A stretch of 64,000 nucleotides of DNA, taken from positions 1,054,001-1,118,000 of the forward strand of contig NZ_JAFBCA010000001.1 of the NCBI RefSeq assembly GCF_016907475.1, read 5' to 3'. This document shows, piece after piece, positions 54,277-63,233 of this stretch. The notes beneath the pieces are model-generated. The model did no database searches. It was not told where the DNA came from and saw only the letters and a program-made list of their open reading frames with translations. The stretch is from Nocardioides cavernae (GTDB lineage: Bacteria > Actinomycetota > Actinomycetes > Propionibacteriales > Nocardioidaceae). Both the position numbers and the translations under genes were made by a program. Numbering within the stretch: the first letter of the stretch is position 1; every line of letters starts with the position of its first letter.

Positions 54277-55601
54277 GCACGATCGCCAAGGTCGACGTCG
54301 TCCCGGTCGCCGGGCACGACTCGATGCTGCTCAACCTGAGCGGCGCCCACGGTCCGTTCTTCACCCGCAACATCGCGATCGTCACCGACTCCGAGGGACG
54401 CGAGGGCCTCGGCGAGGTGCCCGGCGGCGAGGCGATCAGGCAGACGATCGCCGACGCGGCCGAGATCCTCGTCGGCCAGCCGGTCGCGATGTTCCGCACC
54501 CTGCTGCGCCGCGTCGCCGCGGCGTACGCCGACCGCGACGCCGGCGGGCGCGGCCTGCAGACCTTCGACCTCCGCACCACCATCCACGCGGTGACGGCGC
54601 TGGAGTCGGCGCTGCTCGACCTCTCGGGCCAGGCGCTCGGCGTGCCGGTGGCGGAGCTGCTCGGCGAGGGCCAGCAGCGCGACAGCGTGCCGATGCTCGG
54701 CTACCTGTTCTACGTCGGCGACCCCGACCGCACCGACCTGCCCTACCTCCGCGAGCACCCGTCCTCGGGGGCCGCCGACGACTGGGAGAAGGTCCGGCGC
54801 GAGGAGGCGATGACCCCCGAGGCGGTCGTCCGCCTCGCCGAGGCCGCGCAGGCCCGCTACGGCTTCACCGACTTCAAGCTCAAGGGCGGCGTGCTGCCCG
54901 GCGAGGAGGAGGTCGCGGCCGTCACCGCGCTGCACGAGCGCTTCCCCGACGCGCGGATCACCCTCGACCCCAACGGCGGCTGGCTGCTCGAGGACGCGGT
55001 CCGTCTGCTGGCGGGCAAGGACGACGTCCTCGCCTACGCCGAGGACCCGTGCGGTGCCGAGGGCGGCTACTCCGGGCGCGAGGTGATGGCCCAGTTCAAG
55101 CGCCGCACCGGCCTGCGCACGGCCACCAACATGGTCGCCACCGACTGGCGTCAGATGGCCGACGCGGTGCGCACCAACGCCGTCGACATCCCGCTCGCCG
55201 ACCCGCACTTCTGGACGATGGCGGGCTCCGTCCGCGTCGCCCAGCTGTGCCACGACTTCGGCCTGACGTGGGGCTCGCACTCCAACAACCACTTCGACGT
55301 CTCGCTGGCGATGTTCACCCAGGTCGGCGCGGCCGCCCCGGGCGAGATCACCGCGCTCGACACGCACTGGATCTGGCAGGACGGCCAGGGCCTGACGACC
55401 GATCCGCTGCAGATCCGCGACGGCGCGATCGAGGTGCCCGACACCCCGGGACTCGGCGTCGCGCTCGACCGCGACCGGCTGGCGCAGGCGCACGAGCTCT
55501 ACCTCGAGCACGGCCTCGGTGCGCGCGACGACGCGGTCGCCATGCAGTACCTCGTCGACGACTGGGCGTTCGACCCCAAGCGTCCCTGCCTCGTCCGATG
55601 A
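54273..55601 (+). CDS. gudD: Glucarate dehydratase
   Basis: This 442-aa enolase-superfamily enzyme resembles bacterial GudD along its whole length: [20 protein letters not shown] near residue 34, K202-L-K204 in [10 protein letters not shown], metal ligands in LDPNGGW, YAEDPCG and ATNMVATDW, and catalytic H336 in [11 protein letters not shown]. It dehydrates D-glucarate to 5-dehydro-4-deoxyglucarate. It is the third gene of kdgD-KGSADH-gudD. Confidence 0.95.
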   Translation: MSTIAKVDVVPVAGHDSMLLNLSGAHGPFFTRNIAIVTDSEGREGLGEVPGGEAIRQTIADAAEILVGQPVAMFRTLLRRVAAAYADRDAGGRGLQTFDLRTTIHAVTALESALLDLSGQALGVPVAELLGEGQQRDSVPMLGYLFYVGDPDRTDLPYLREHPSSGAADDWEKVRREEAMTPEAVVRLAEAAQARYGFTDFKLKGGVLPGEEEVAAVTALHERFPDARITLDPNGGWLLEDAVRLLAGKDDVLAYAEDPCGAEGGYSGREVMAQFKRRTGLRTATNMVATDWRQMADAVRTNAVDIPLADPHFWTMAGSVRVAQLCHDFGLTWGSHSNNHFDVSLAMFTQVGAAAPGEITALDTHWIWQDGQGLTTDPLQIRDGAIEVPDTPGLGVALDRDRLAQAHELYLEHGLGARDDAVAMQYLVDDWAFDPKRPCLVR

Positions 55602-55613
55602 CGGTGCGCTGAG

Positions 55614-56552
55614 GTGCCGCTCGACCCCGACCTCGCCGTCTTCATCGGCGAGGTCGAGAGGCAGCGCGGGCGGCCCGTCTCGGAGATGACCATCCCCGAG
55701 GCGCGCGCCGGCATGCGGGCGCTGCGCGTCGACAGCGTGCGTCCGGAGGACGTCGTACCCATCGGGGTGGTGACCGACGAGGTCGTCGACGCGCTGCCGG
55801 TGCGCGTCTACCGGCCGGCCGAGGTCGAGGGCCCGGTCGCGACGGTCGTCTACCTCCACGGCGGCGGCTGGTTCCGCGGCGACGTCGACACCCACGACCA
55901 GGTCGTGCGCCGGCTGGTCCGCGACACCGGCGCGGTCTTCGTCAGCGTCGACTACCGCCTCGCGCCGGAGCACCCGTGGCCGGCCGCCACCCACGACGCC
56001 GTCCGTGCGGTCCGTGCCGTCGCGGCACGACTGGAGTCGTACGGCGGCTCCGACGTGCTCGCCGTCGCGGGCGACTCGGCCGGCGGCAACCTCGCGGCCA
56101 TCGCGACGCAGGAGCTGCGCGGCGAGGTGGAGATCGCGGCGCAGCTGCTGATCTACCCCGCCACCGACCTGCTCGGTCACCACCCGTCGAAGGACGAGTT
56201 CGGCACCGGCCACCTCCTGACGACGGAGATGACCGACCACATCAACACCCTCTACTTCTCCGGCGAGGCGCCGGCAGCGGGCGACTGGCGGCACTCGCCG
56301 CTCCACGGCGACCTGACCGGGCTGCCGCCGGCCGTGGTCGCGACCGCCGGGTGCGACCTCCTCCGCGACGAGGGGGAGGCGTACGCCGCCGCGCTCGCCG
56401 GCGCGGGCGTGCGCGTCGACTTGGTCCGCTACGACGGGATGATCCACGGCTTCATGGACCAGGGCCACGTGAGCCGGGTGGCGGCCGACGCCACCCTCGA
56501 CGTCAACCGCCGCTTCGCCCGGCTGCTCGCCGAGGTCGCCCGGGACGGGTGA
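55614..56552 (+). CDS. Alpha/beta hydrolase, hormone-sensitive lipase (HSL) family
   Basis: This 312-aa esterase has the HSL oxyanion motif HGGGW near residue 81, nucleophile GDSAGG (Ser near 154), an Asp, and His in MIHGFMD (about 278). The start is GTG 55614, 12 bp after gudD, so it could be in the same transcript, perhaps opening aldarolactones or esters (inference). A 12-bp stem hairpin follows it. Confidence 0.88.
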   Translation: MPLDPDLAVFIGEVERQRGRPVSEMTIPEARAGMRALRVDSVRPEDVVPIGVVTDEVVDALPVRVYRPAEVEGPVATVVYLHGGGWFRGDVDTHDQVVRRLVRDTGAVFVSVDYRLAPEHPWPAATHDAVRAVRAVAARLESYGGSDVLAVAGDSAGGNLAAIATQELRGEVEIAAQLLIYPATDLLGHHPSKDEFGTGHLLTTEMTDHINTLYFSGEAPAAGDWRHSPLHGDLTGLPPAVVATAGCDLLRDEGEAYAAALAGAGVRVDLVRYDGMIHGFMDQGHVSRVAADATLDVNRRFARLLAEVARDG

Positions 56553-56597
56553 CCTGCCCGGTGCGCTGGGGTGGCGGCACCTTGCATGTCCAGGGGT

Positions 56598-56638
56598 CGT
56601 TCTGCTGCGATCTGCCGCCACCATCGCGCGGCAGAACG
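56598..56638. terminator. Hairpin after the esterase gene
   Basis: CGTTCTGCTGCG pairs with CGCGGCAGAACG (one T-G wobble) around a 17-nt loop, in the 145-bp gap before the P450 gene. It probably ends the kdgD operon. Confidence 0.6.
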
Positions 56639-56697
56639 GCGAAGGGGTCGCGGCGGCCGGCGCGCATGTGCCGCGGACTACGCGGGAACGGGCAGGG

Positions 56698-57957
56698 ATG
56701 ACCGATCTCGGATTCCTGCTGGCGCGCCACGGCTACGACGCCGTCGCCCGTGACCGCACCGCCCGCGGAGGGGCGGACACCTATGTCTCGCGGCTGCTCG
56801 GCCGCCGCACCGTGGTCCTCGGTGACCCCGACGGTGCGCGCGCGTTCTACGACGAGTCGCTCGTGCGACGTACGGGAGCGGTGCCCCCGCCCCTCGCGCG
56901 GCTGCTCTTCGGCCGCGGCGCCGTGCACGGGATGGACGGCACCGAGCACCGGGACCGCAAGCGGCTGGTCCTCGACGTGCTGGACCCCGACCGGCTCGAC
57001 TCGCTCGTCGCCGAGGTGCGCGGCGCCCTGGTCACCCGCGCCGGCGGCTGGGTCGGGCGGCAGGTCGACCTGCACCGTGAGCTGGTGAGCGTCTACGGCG
57101 CGGCGACCCTGCACTGGGCCGGTCTCGACGTCACCCGCCGGGAGGCCGACCTCGTCAGCCGCCGGTTGGCCGAGATCGTCGACGGGTTCGGCCTCGCCGG
57201 GTCGGCGTACGTCCGCGGCTGGCGTGCTCGCCGGTGGGCCGGGCGCTGGGCCCGGACCGCAGTCCGCGACGCGCGTGAGGGACGGACGAGCCCCGCGACC
57301 GGCAGCGCCCTGCAGATGATCGCCGCCACCGACCTCGACGTCCGCGAGGCGGCGGTGGAGCTGCTCAACGTGCTGCGCCCGACGGTCGCCGTCAGCTGGC
57401 TGGGCTGCTTCGCCGGGCTCGCGCTGGCGTCGGTGCCCGCGGAGGAGCGGGCGCGCCTGGTGCAGCAGGAGGCGGTGCACGAGCGGTACGCCTTCGCGCA
57501 GGAGGTACGACGCACGTCCCCCTTCGTGCCCGCGCTCACCGCGCTCGCCGTGCGCGGGGCGGAGGTCTCGGGCGTCCGGGTGCGTGAGGGCGACCGGCTG
57601 CTGCTCGACGTCATCGGCATCGACCACCACGAGAGCCGCTGGCCTGCACCGCGCCTGTTCGACGCCGACCGCTTCCTCGACCACGACGAGGTCGCGGCGG
57701 AGTCCGCCTTCGACCTCGTGCCGCAGGGCGGCGGCCACCCGTCCGGCCACCGGTGCCCGGGCGAGTCCCTGACCCTGCGCCTGCTGTCCGAGACGATCCG
57801 GGTGCTGGCCGGGCTGGACCTCGAGGTCACCCCGGGTGCGACCGACGCGACGCGCATGCCGACCCTGCCGGCGGGGAGCCACCGCGTCCGGGTCGAGCGC
57901 CCCACCCGGCAGTGGCCCGACCCCGCATGGGCCGCCCCCGCGCGGGCACTGGGGTGA
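56698..57957 (+). CDS. Cytochrome P450, CYP152-type fatty-acid peroxygenase
   Basis: This 419-aa P450 has the heme-ligand loop PQGGGHPSGHRCPGE (C353) and R227-P228 in LLNVLRPTVAV, where ordinary P450s have the acid-alcohol pair. Both features and the length (about 417 in CYP152A1) mark the CYP152 group, which uses H2O2 to hydroxylate or decarboxylate fatty acids without a reductase. No redox partner gene is nearby, in line with this. The start is ATG 56698. Chain length and regioselectivity cannot be predicted. Confidence 0.9.
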   Translation: MTDLGFLLARHGYDAVARDRTARGGADTYVSRLLGRRTVVLGDPDGARAFYDESLVRRTGAVPPPLARLLFGRGAVHGMDGTEHRDRKRLVLDVLDPDRLDSLVAEVRGALVTRAGGWVGRQVDLHRELVSVYGAATLHWAGLDVTRREADLVSRRLAEIVDGFGLAGSAYVRGWRARRWAGRWARTAVRDAREGRTSPATGSALQMIAATDLDVREAAVELLNVLRPTVAVSWLGCFAGLALASVPAEERARLVQQEAVHERYAFAQEVRRTSPFVPALTALAVRGAEVSGVRVREGDRLLLDVIGIDHHESRWPAPRLFDADRFLDHDEVAAESAFDLVPQGGGHPSGHRCPGESLTLRLLSETIRVLAGLDLEVTPGATDATRMPTLPAGSHRVRVERPTRQWPDPAWAAPARALG

Positions 57958-57958
57958 C

Positions 57959-59038
57959 ATGACGAACCGATCCACCTCCACCGATGGGGAGTCCAGGAGC
58001 GAGGAGCGCGAGCGCACGGCCCCCGCCCCCGACGCGCCGGGCAAGCCCGACTCACCCGCCGACATCGCGAAGCCGACGTGGGTCTACGCGCTTCGCAAGA
58101 CCGTGCGCGAGTTCATGGACGACGAGTGCACCGACCTCGCCGCGGCGCTGACCTACTACGCCGTGCTCGCGCTCTTCCCGGCCGCGATCGCCCTGCTCTC
58201 GCTGGTCGGGCTCGTCGGCCAGCAGCAGCAGACGGTCGACACGCTGCTGCAGATCCTGCGCGACATCGGTGCCTCGTCGGCCGCGGACACCCTCGAGCCC
58301 ACGCTGACGAACCTCGCCGCGAGCCAGGGTGCGGGTCTCGCCCTCGTCATCGGCCTCGCGACCGCCCTGTGGTCGGCGTCCGGCTACGTCGGCGCCTTCG
58401 GCCGCGGGATGAACCGCATCTACGAGATCGACGAGGGACGGCCGATCTGGAAGCTCCGCCCGACGATGCTCCTCGTCACCCTGGTGACCGTCGTCCTCGT
58501 TGCCGTTGTCGCCGTCGGCCTCGTGCTGACCGGCCCCGCCGCCGAGGCCGTGGGGAGCGCGATCGGTCTGGAGTCGGCTGCCGTGACGGTGTGGAGCATC
58601 GCCAAGTGGCCGGTGCTGCTGGCCGTCGTGGTGCTCATCGTCGCCCTGCTCTACTACGCCACCCCCAACGTGAAGCAGCCCAAGTTCCGCTGGATCAGTG
58701 TTGGCGCGATCGTGGCGATCGTGGCGTGGGTGATCGCTTCGGCCGCGTTCGGCTTCTACGTCGCGAACTTCTCCAGCTACGACAAGACGTACGGCTCGCT
58801 GGCGGGCGTCATCGCGTTCCTGCTGTGGCTGTGGATCACCAACCTGGCCCTGCTCTTTGGCGCCGAGCTCGACGCCGAGCTCGAGCGCGGCCGCCAGCTC
58901 CAGGCCGGCATCGCGGCCGAGGAGGAGCTGCAGCTTCCTCCCCGCGACACCCGCAAGTCCGACAAGGCCGCCGCCAAGGTGCAGGAGGACATCGAGCGTG
59001 GGCGCAAGCTGCGCGAGTCGCAGGGACGACGCTCCTAG
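57959..59038 (+). CDS. YihY/BrkB-family membrane protein
   Basis: This 359-aa integral membrane protein has a polar N-terminus of about 45 residues, six helices with the family motifs AAALTYYAVLALFPA (about 60-75), LWSASGYVGAFGRGMNRIYEI, and LWLWITNLALLFGAELDAELE near the end, and a basic coiled C-terminus. The molecular function is uncertain; homologs were once called RNase BN. ATG 57959 lies 1 bp after the P450 stop. Confidence 0.9.
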   Translation: MTNRSTSTDGESRSEERERTAPAPDAPGKPDSPADIAKPTWVYALRKTVREFMDDECTDLAAALTYYAVLALFPAAIALLSLVGLVGQQQQTVDTLLQILRDIGASSAADTLEPTLTNLAASQGAGLALVIGLATALWSASGYVGAFGRGMNRIYEIDEGRPIWKLRPTMLLVTLVTVVLVAVVAVGLVLTGPAAEAVGSAIGLESAAVTVWSIAKWPVLLAVVVLIVALLYYATPNVKQPKFRWISVGAIVAIVAWVIASAAFGFYVANFSSYDKTYGSLAGVIAFLLWLWITNLALLFGAELDAELERGRQLQAGIAAEEELQLPPRDTRKSDKAAAKVQEDIERGRKLRESQGRRS

Positions 59039-59053
59039 CAGGGTCCGACTGCG

Positions 59054-59641
59054 CTAGGCGATGTCCTCCACGAGGCTCGACTGCGCGAGCGGGAAGCGGC
59101 TCGCTGCCGACGACAGCACGTCGCGGATCTGCGCTGCGTCGTTGCCGTAGAAGTAGAGGTTCGTGCGCTGGGGTCCTTCCCACCACGACTGGAGCGTGGC
59201 GACCTCGCCGAGCTCCGTCGTCAGCGCGCCGATCAGTTCGTTGACGTCGTTGGTCGCATAGACCTCGGCCGGCAGGGACGTCCCGTCGAGGGAGAGCGCG
59301 ACGCCGTGGGTGCGTCCGAAGGGCACGGTGGCCTCGTCGCCCACGGTGTACGACGACCCGACCGGCGCGCCGTAGTGCTCCAGCACCTTGACCAGGACGT
59401 CCAGCCCCTTGTCGCGGTCGCCGCAGAGCTCGACCTCGAGGTCGCAGGACAGGACTCCCTGCGTCGGGTCGAGCTGGGACCCACCGCCCACGACCTTGCT
59501 GCCCGGGAGGAACTGGTCGAACGCAGCCTGCAACGGCTCCTCGTAGATCTCGCCCCGGTGCACGGGCTGCACCCGCGCGGCCAGGTGCACGTCCACGAGC
59601 AGGGGAGGAGCGTCGTCCTTCGACCGACCGAAGAGAGGCAT
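59054..59641 (-). CDS. Conserved hypothetical protein
   Basis: This 195-aa soluble protein starts at ATG 59641 (MPLFGRSKDD). It alternates predicted beta strands and helices, with two segments (VDVHLAARVQPVHRGEIYE and LSCDLEVELCGDRDKGLDVL) that suggest a two-lobed alpha/beta fold. No motif identifies an activity. It is convergent with the YihY gene, with a 15-bp gap. Confidence 0.7.
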   Translation of the reverse strand: MPLFGRSKDDAPPLLVDVHLAARVQPVHRGEIYEEPLQAAFDQFLPGSKVVGGGSQLDPTQGVLSCDLEVELCGDRDKGLDVLVKVLEHYGAPVGSSYTVGDEATVPFGRTHGVALSLDGTSLPAEVYATNDVNELIGALTTELGEVATLQSWWEGPQRTNLYFYGNDAAQIRDVLSSAASRFPLAQSSLVEDIA

Positions 59642-59686
59642 GACCGGCAACCTACGGCGCGGTGGCCTCCTGTGCTGGCGTTTCGT

Positions 59687-60616
59687 TCAGCGGCCGCCCA
59701 GGAAGGCGTCGACCTCGGCCGCGGTCGGGGCGGACTCCGGCCCGCGCCGGGTCACCTTGATGGCGGCCGCCGCGTTGGCCCGTCGACAGCCCTCCTCCCA
59801 CGGCGTACCCGCGGCCACCTCGGCCAGCAGCGCGCCGGTGTGGGTGTCGCCGGCACCGTTGGTGTCGACGGGCGTCTGCGGGAACCCGGGGACGTACGTC
59901 GTCGTGCCGGCGACGTGGACCGCGCAGCCCTCCGGCCCGTCACGGACGATCGCGACCGCGTCGCCGCGCAGCAGCGGGACGATCGCGGTGGTGATCGCCC
60001 CGAGGTCGCCGGGCGCGCCCTGGCCGACGGCGCGGAGGAGGTCCTCCGCCTCCTCGGTGTTGCTCGACCAGACGTCGGTCACCTCGAGCATCGCCGCCCG
60101 GACGTCGGCGTCGAGGCCCGCGAAGGCGGCGCCCGGATCGAGCACCACGACCACGCCGGGATGGAGGGTCGGGAGCCACGAGAGCAGCGGGTCGCGGGTG
60201 CTGTCGAGGGCGAGCGAGAAGCCGGTGACGCAGACCAGGTCGCCCGGGCCCGGCTCGGAGGTGCCGAGCGACTCGACGCTGATCCGGCGCTCGGCCCCCA
60301 GCGTGGTCACGAAGGTGCGCTCGGCGCTCGGCTCGACCATGACCACGCAGATGCCGGTGTCGAGGCCCTCGACAGGTGGTGCCGACACCCCGATCCCGGC
60401 GGCGGTCAGTGCTGCGCGGATCAGGTCCCCGTGGGGCCCCGTGCCGATGGCACCGGCCTGCACGCACTCCGCGCCGAACCGGGCCGCCGCCAGCAGCACG
60501 GTGACCGTGCCGCCGGCGTAGTCGGTGGCCGAGGCGGCCATCACGTTCTGCCCGCGGTCCGGGAGGTCGGGGACCTCGACGACCACGTCGACCAGGGCCT
60601 GGCCGGTGTGGATCAC
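59687..60616 (-). CDS. PfkB-family sugar kinase
   Basis: This 309-aa ribokinase-like enzyme has the PfkB signature with the catalytic base in PVDTNGAGDTHTGALLAE near residue 250 and an early GG-containing substrate loop (ATDYAGGTVTVLLAAARFG). It phosphorylates a sugar or nucleoside-like substrate using ATP. GTG 60616 is chosen; TTG 60625, overlapping the upstream stop, is possible. It is transcribed after the isochorismatase-like gene. Confidence 0.88.
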   Translation of the reverse strand: MIHTGQALVDVVVEVPDLPDRGQNVMAASATDYAGGTVTVLLAAARFGAECVQAGAIGTGPHGDLIRAALTAAGIGVSAPPVEGLDTGICVVMVEPSAERTFVTTLGAERRISVESLGTSEPGPGDLVCVTGFSLALDSTRDPLLSWLPTLHPGVVVVLDPGAAFAGLDADVRAAMLEVTDVWSSNTEEAEDLLRAVGQGAPGDLGAITTAIVPLLRGDAVAIVRDGPEGCAVHVAGTTTYVPGFPQTPVDTNGAGDTHTGALLAEVAAGTPWEEGCRRANAAAAIKVTRRGPESAPTAAEVDAFLGGR

Positions 60617-60621
60617 CCGGC

Positions 60622-61164
60622 TCAACCGAGCACTTCTTCCGTCGTGGCCAGCGTGATCTGCGGCGGGTAGAGCGCCATCACGTCCATCGCGGCCCGGTGG
60701 TTGTCCGGCGTCGATCCGGCGCACGCGTCGGTGACGACGGTGATGGTCGCGCCCGCGTCGGCAGCCGCCAGCGCCGTCGAGACGACGCAGCAGTCGGTGC
60801 TCACCCCGGCCAGCACGAGGTGCGGCGTCGGCCCGGTCACGGCTTGCAGGGCGTACCCCCACTTGCCGAACGTCGGCAGCGAGACCACCGTCTCCGTCAG
60901 CCCATGCACCTCGGGCACGAGGTCGAGCAGCGGGTCGTCGTGGGGCACGTCGGCGAACGGCCAGGCATCGAGGTAGGCCCGCCAGCTTCCTTGCGGCTCG
61001 GCCGCGGGCACCCAGCGCGTGACCACGGTGCGCCCGCCCGCGGCGGCGGCGAGCCGTCGTACGGGCTCCACGATGTCGGGGAACATCGGCGACCCCCACT
61101 CGCTGTCGGGGGAGGCGAAGATCCGCTGCGGGTCGATGACGACCAGCCAGGCGTCGGGGTGCAT
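60622..61164 (-). CDS. Isochorismatase-like cysteine hydrolase
   Basis: This 180-aa hydrolase has the family triad D11, K101 and C126 (in GVSTDCCVV). The group includes nicotinamidases and ureido- or amide-hydrolases; the sequence does not show which. ATG 61164 is the start. The PfkB kinase gene follows after about 6 bp, so the pair may salvage a nucleoside- or vitamin-type compound (inference). Confidence 0.87.
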   Translation of the reverse strand: MHPDAWLVVIDPQRIFASPDSEWGSPMFPDIVEPVRRLAAAAGGRTVVTRWVPAAEPQGSWRAYLDAWPFADVPHDDPLLDLVPEVHGLTETVVSLPTFGKWGYALQAVTGPTPHLVLAGVSTDCCVVSTALAAADAGATITVVTDACAGSTPDNHRAAMDVMALYPPQITLATTEEVLG

Positions 61165-61240
61165 GTGGCCAGCCTGTCAGAGTCGGACTTGGCACCCCAG
61201 TCTCCCGCTTCGAGGCCGAGATCTGGGCCTCCAAGTGGGC

Positions 61241-61264
61241 AAGTCACCGGACATCCGGTGACTT
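61241..61264. repeat. Perfect 11-bp inverted repeat
   Basis: AAGTCACCGGA, CA, then the exact complement. It lies in the gap between the isochorismatase start and the ABC permease end. It may be an operator for the isochorismatase-kinase pair or part of a tandem terminator with the hairpin at 61289-61328. Confidence 0.6.
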
Positions 61265-61288
61265 CTGCGACCTCCTGCAGCAGACAGA

Positions 61289-61328
61289 CATCAGCGGCCG
61301 CCGGTCCCCCGACCGGCAGCCGCTGATG
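61289..61328. terminator. Terminator of the ABC exporter operon, 18-bp arms
   Basis: CATCAGCGGCCGCCGGTC pairs with the arm at 61311-61328 with one mismatch and a CCCC loop, 23 bp after the permease stop on the minus strand. Confidence 0.8.
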
Positions 61329-61351
61329 GGCACGAGGGAAGCAGAGGGGAT

Positions 61352-62188
61352 CTACTTCACCTCGGCACGCAGGATCGCGCGCAGGCCGATGGCCAGCGGG
61401 ATCCAGAGCCAGACCAGGGTGGAGACGCCGAGCTGCTGCCAGTACTCGGCGGTCATCGTCTGGTCGAAGAGCCGGGTGACGGCGAAGTTCACGTCGACCC
61501 ACGGCTGCAGGTCGCGGAACCACTCCTGGAAGGCGGCGAGCGTGCCGAAGGCGACCGGCAGGACGAGCGAGTAGACGAAGTAGCCCACGATGGCGCCGGC
61601 CGAGCTGCGGAACAGCACGCCGAGCATGAAGCCCATCAGCATGCCGAGCACGTTGGCGAGCACGATGTTGCCGAACTGCGCGAGCGAGATGTCCCACGTC
61701 GCGTCGAGGCCGGTGATCGCGGAGCCCACGACGTTGCCGAGCGCGCCGACCGCGAGGGCGAGGAACATCGCCACCACGCCGACCAGCAGCGTCGAGACGA
61801 CCTTCGCGGACATCACGCGGCCCCGCCACGGCACCAGCGTGTACGTCGTCAGGCCGGTGCGCTGGCTGTACTCCCCGGTGACCGACAGGATCGCGATGAT
61901 CGGCAGGACCACCGACAGGGGCATGCCGATCGCGGTGGAGAACGTGTTCTGGGTGATCGCCTCGTCGGGCGCCCAGATGATCACGGCGGCGGTGGCGAGG
62001 ACGGACACGATGCCGACGCTGGCCATCATCCAGAAGCCTGCGCGGGTGTCGAACATCTTGCGCAGCTCGACGCCGACCAGGCGTGTCATGGGGATGGGGC
62101 GTACGACGCGGGGCGCGGCGGGTGCCTCGGGTGCGGACGTGGCGGCGACGGCGGGGACCGGGGTGGCCTCGTGGGTCTGGGTGGTCAT
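61352..62188 (-). CDS. ABC-2 type transporter permease
   Basis: This 278-aa permease has a polar N-terminus of about 30 residues and six transmembrane helices. It is the membrane half of an ABC-2 exporter. Its ATG 62188 overlaps the stop of the ATPase gene (ATGA), so the two are coupled. The pairing of an ATPase with a single permease resembles actinobacterial drug or peptide exporters (BcrAB-like). Confidence 0.9.
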   Translation of the reverse strand: MTTQTHEATPVPAVAATSAPEAPAAPRVVRPIPMTRLVGVELRKMFDTRAGFWMMASVGIVSVLATAAVIIWAPDEAITQNTFSTAIGMPLSVVLPIIAILSVTGEYSQRTGLTTYTLVPWRGRVMSAKVVSTLLVGVVAMFLALAVGALGNVVGSAITGLDATWDISLAQFGNIVLANVLGMLMGFMLGVLFRSSAGAIVGYFVYSLVLPVAFGTLAAFQEWFRDLQPWVDVNFAVTRLFDQTMTAEYWQQLGVSTLVWLWIPLAIGLRAILRAEVK

Positions 62189-63090
62189 GCTGCTGCTCCT
62201 TCACGAGCGGTCTCGGCGGTGAGCTCGAGGAACATCTCCTCCAGGCCGGCGCCGTCGGCGGCGCGCAGCTCGCGCAGGACGACACCGGCACGGTGTGCCG
62301 TCTCGCCCACGAGCTCGGGGTCGGCGTCGGCGCGCAGGCCGCCGTCGATGGGGGTGGTGACGACCGACGCCTCGTGCAGGGCACGGGCGAGGCGGTCCTG
62401 CTGGGAGGGGTCGGCGGCGCGGACGAGGGTGCCGGCCGCGGCGAGGAGCTCGGCCTTGCTGCCCTGGGCCACGATGCGGCCCTGGCCGATCACGACGATG
62501 TCGTCGGCGATCACCTCGATCTCGTGGAGCAGGTGCGAGGACAGCAGCACGGTGCCGCCCTGGTCGGCGAAGCCGCGGAGCAGGTCGCGCATCCAGCGGA
62601 TGCCGGCCGGGTCGAGGCCGTTGGCGGGCTCGTCGAGGATCAGCACCTGCGGGTCGCCGATCAGGGCGGTCGCGATGCCGAGGCGCTGGCGCATGCCGAG
62701 GGAGTAGTTGCGGACCCGGCGCTCGGCCTCGTCGGCGGTGAGCCCGACGCGGGCGAGGGTCTCGGTGACCCGGGACTTCGGCAGGCCCATGGTCTGCGCG
62801 GCGATCGCGAGGATCTCGCGGCCGGTGCGCCCGGCGTGCTGCGCGGAGGCGTCCAGCAGGACGCCGACCTCGAGGCCGGGGTTGACCAGCTCGCGGTAGT
62901 CGCGGCCGGTGACGGTGACCTGACCGGTGCTGGGCCGGGTGAGGCCGACCATGATGCGCATGGTGGTGGACTTGCCGGCGCCGTTGGGGCCGAGGAAGCC
63001 GGTCACCCGACCGGTCGCGGCCGTGAAGGAGACGTTGTCGACGGCCGTGAACCGGCCGTACTGCTTGGTGAGGTGCTCGACGCTGATCAT
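62185..63090 (-). CDS. ABC transporter ATP-binding protein
   Basis: This 301-aa ATPase has Walker A GPNGAGKST (residues 34-42), the signature YSLGMRQRLG, Walker B VLILDEPANGLDP and the H-loop LLSSHLLHEIE. The C-terminal 80 residues form the extra domain common in BcrA-type exporters. It energises the permease encoded directly downstream. The start is ATG 63090. Confidence 0.94.
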   Translation of the reverse strand: MISVEHLTKQYGRFTAVDNVSFTAATGRVTGFLGPNGAGKSTTMRIMVGLTRPSTGQVTVTGRDYRELVNPGLEVGVLLDASAQHAGRTGREILAIAAQTMGLPKSRVTETLARVGLTADEAERRVRNYSLGMRQRLGIATALIGDPQVLILDEPANGLDPAGIRWMRDLLRGFADQGGTVLLSSHLLHEIEVIADDIVVIGQGRIVAQGSKAELLAAAGTLVRAADPSQQDRLARALHEASVVTTPIDGGLRADADPELVGETAHRAGVVLRELRAADGAGLEEMFLELTAETAREGAAA

Positions 63091-63233
63091 GGGTCCAACC
63101 CTCGCCTCGCACGGGCACCCGGCACATCGGGGACCGCACCCCGCCGGTCCCTGAGGACGACCCTGAGAAACCCCGCAGCGGGGCCCCGGGGTGCGGATGG
63201 GGGGAGTTGGGCGCGACTTGGGACAATGGCCCG

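Noticed and set aside
55614..57957. Esterase, P450 and YihY protein as a biosynthetic cluster with gudD
   Set aside because: A hairpin separates the esterase from the P450, and no scaffold-forming biosynthetic enzyme is nearby, so linkage is not supported.
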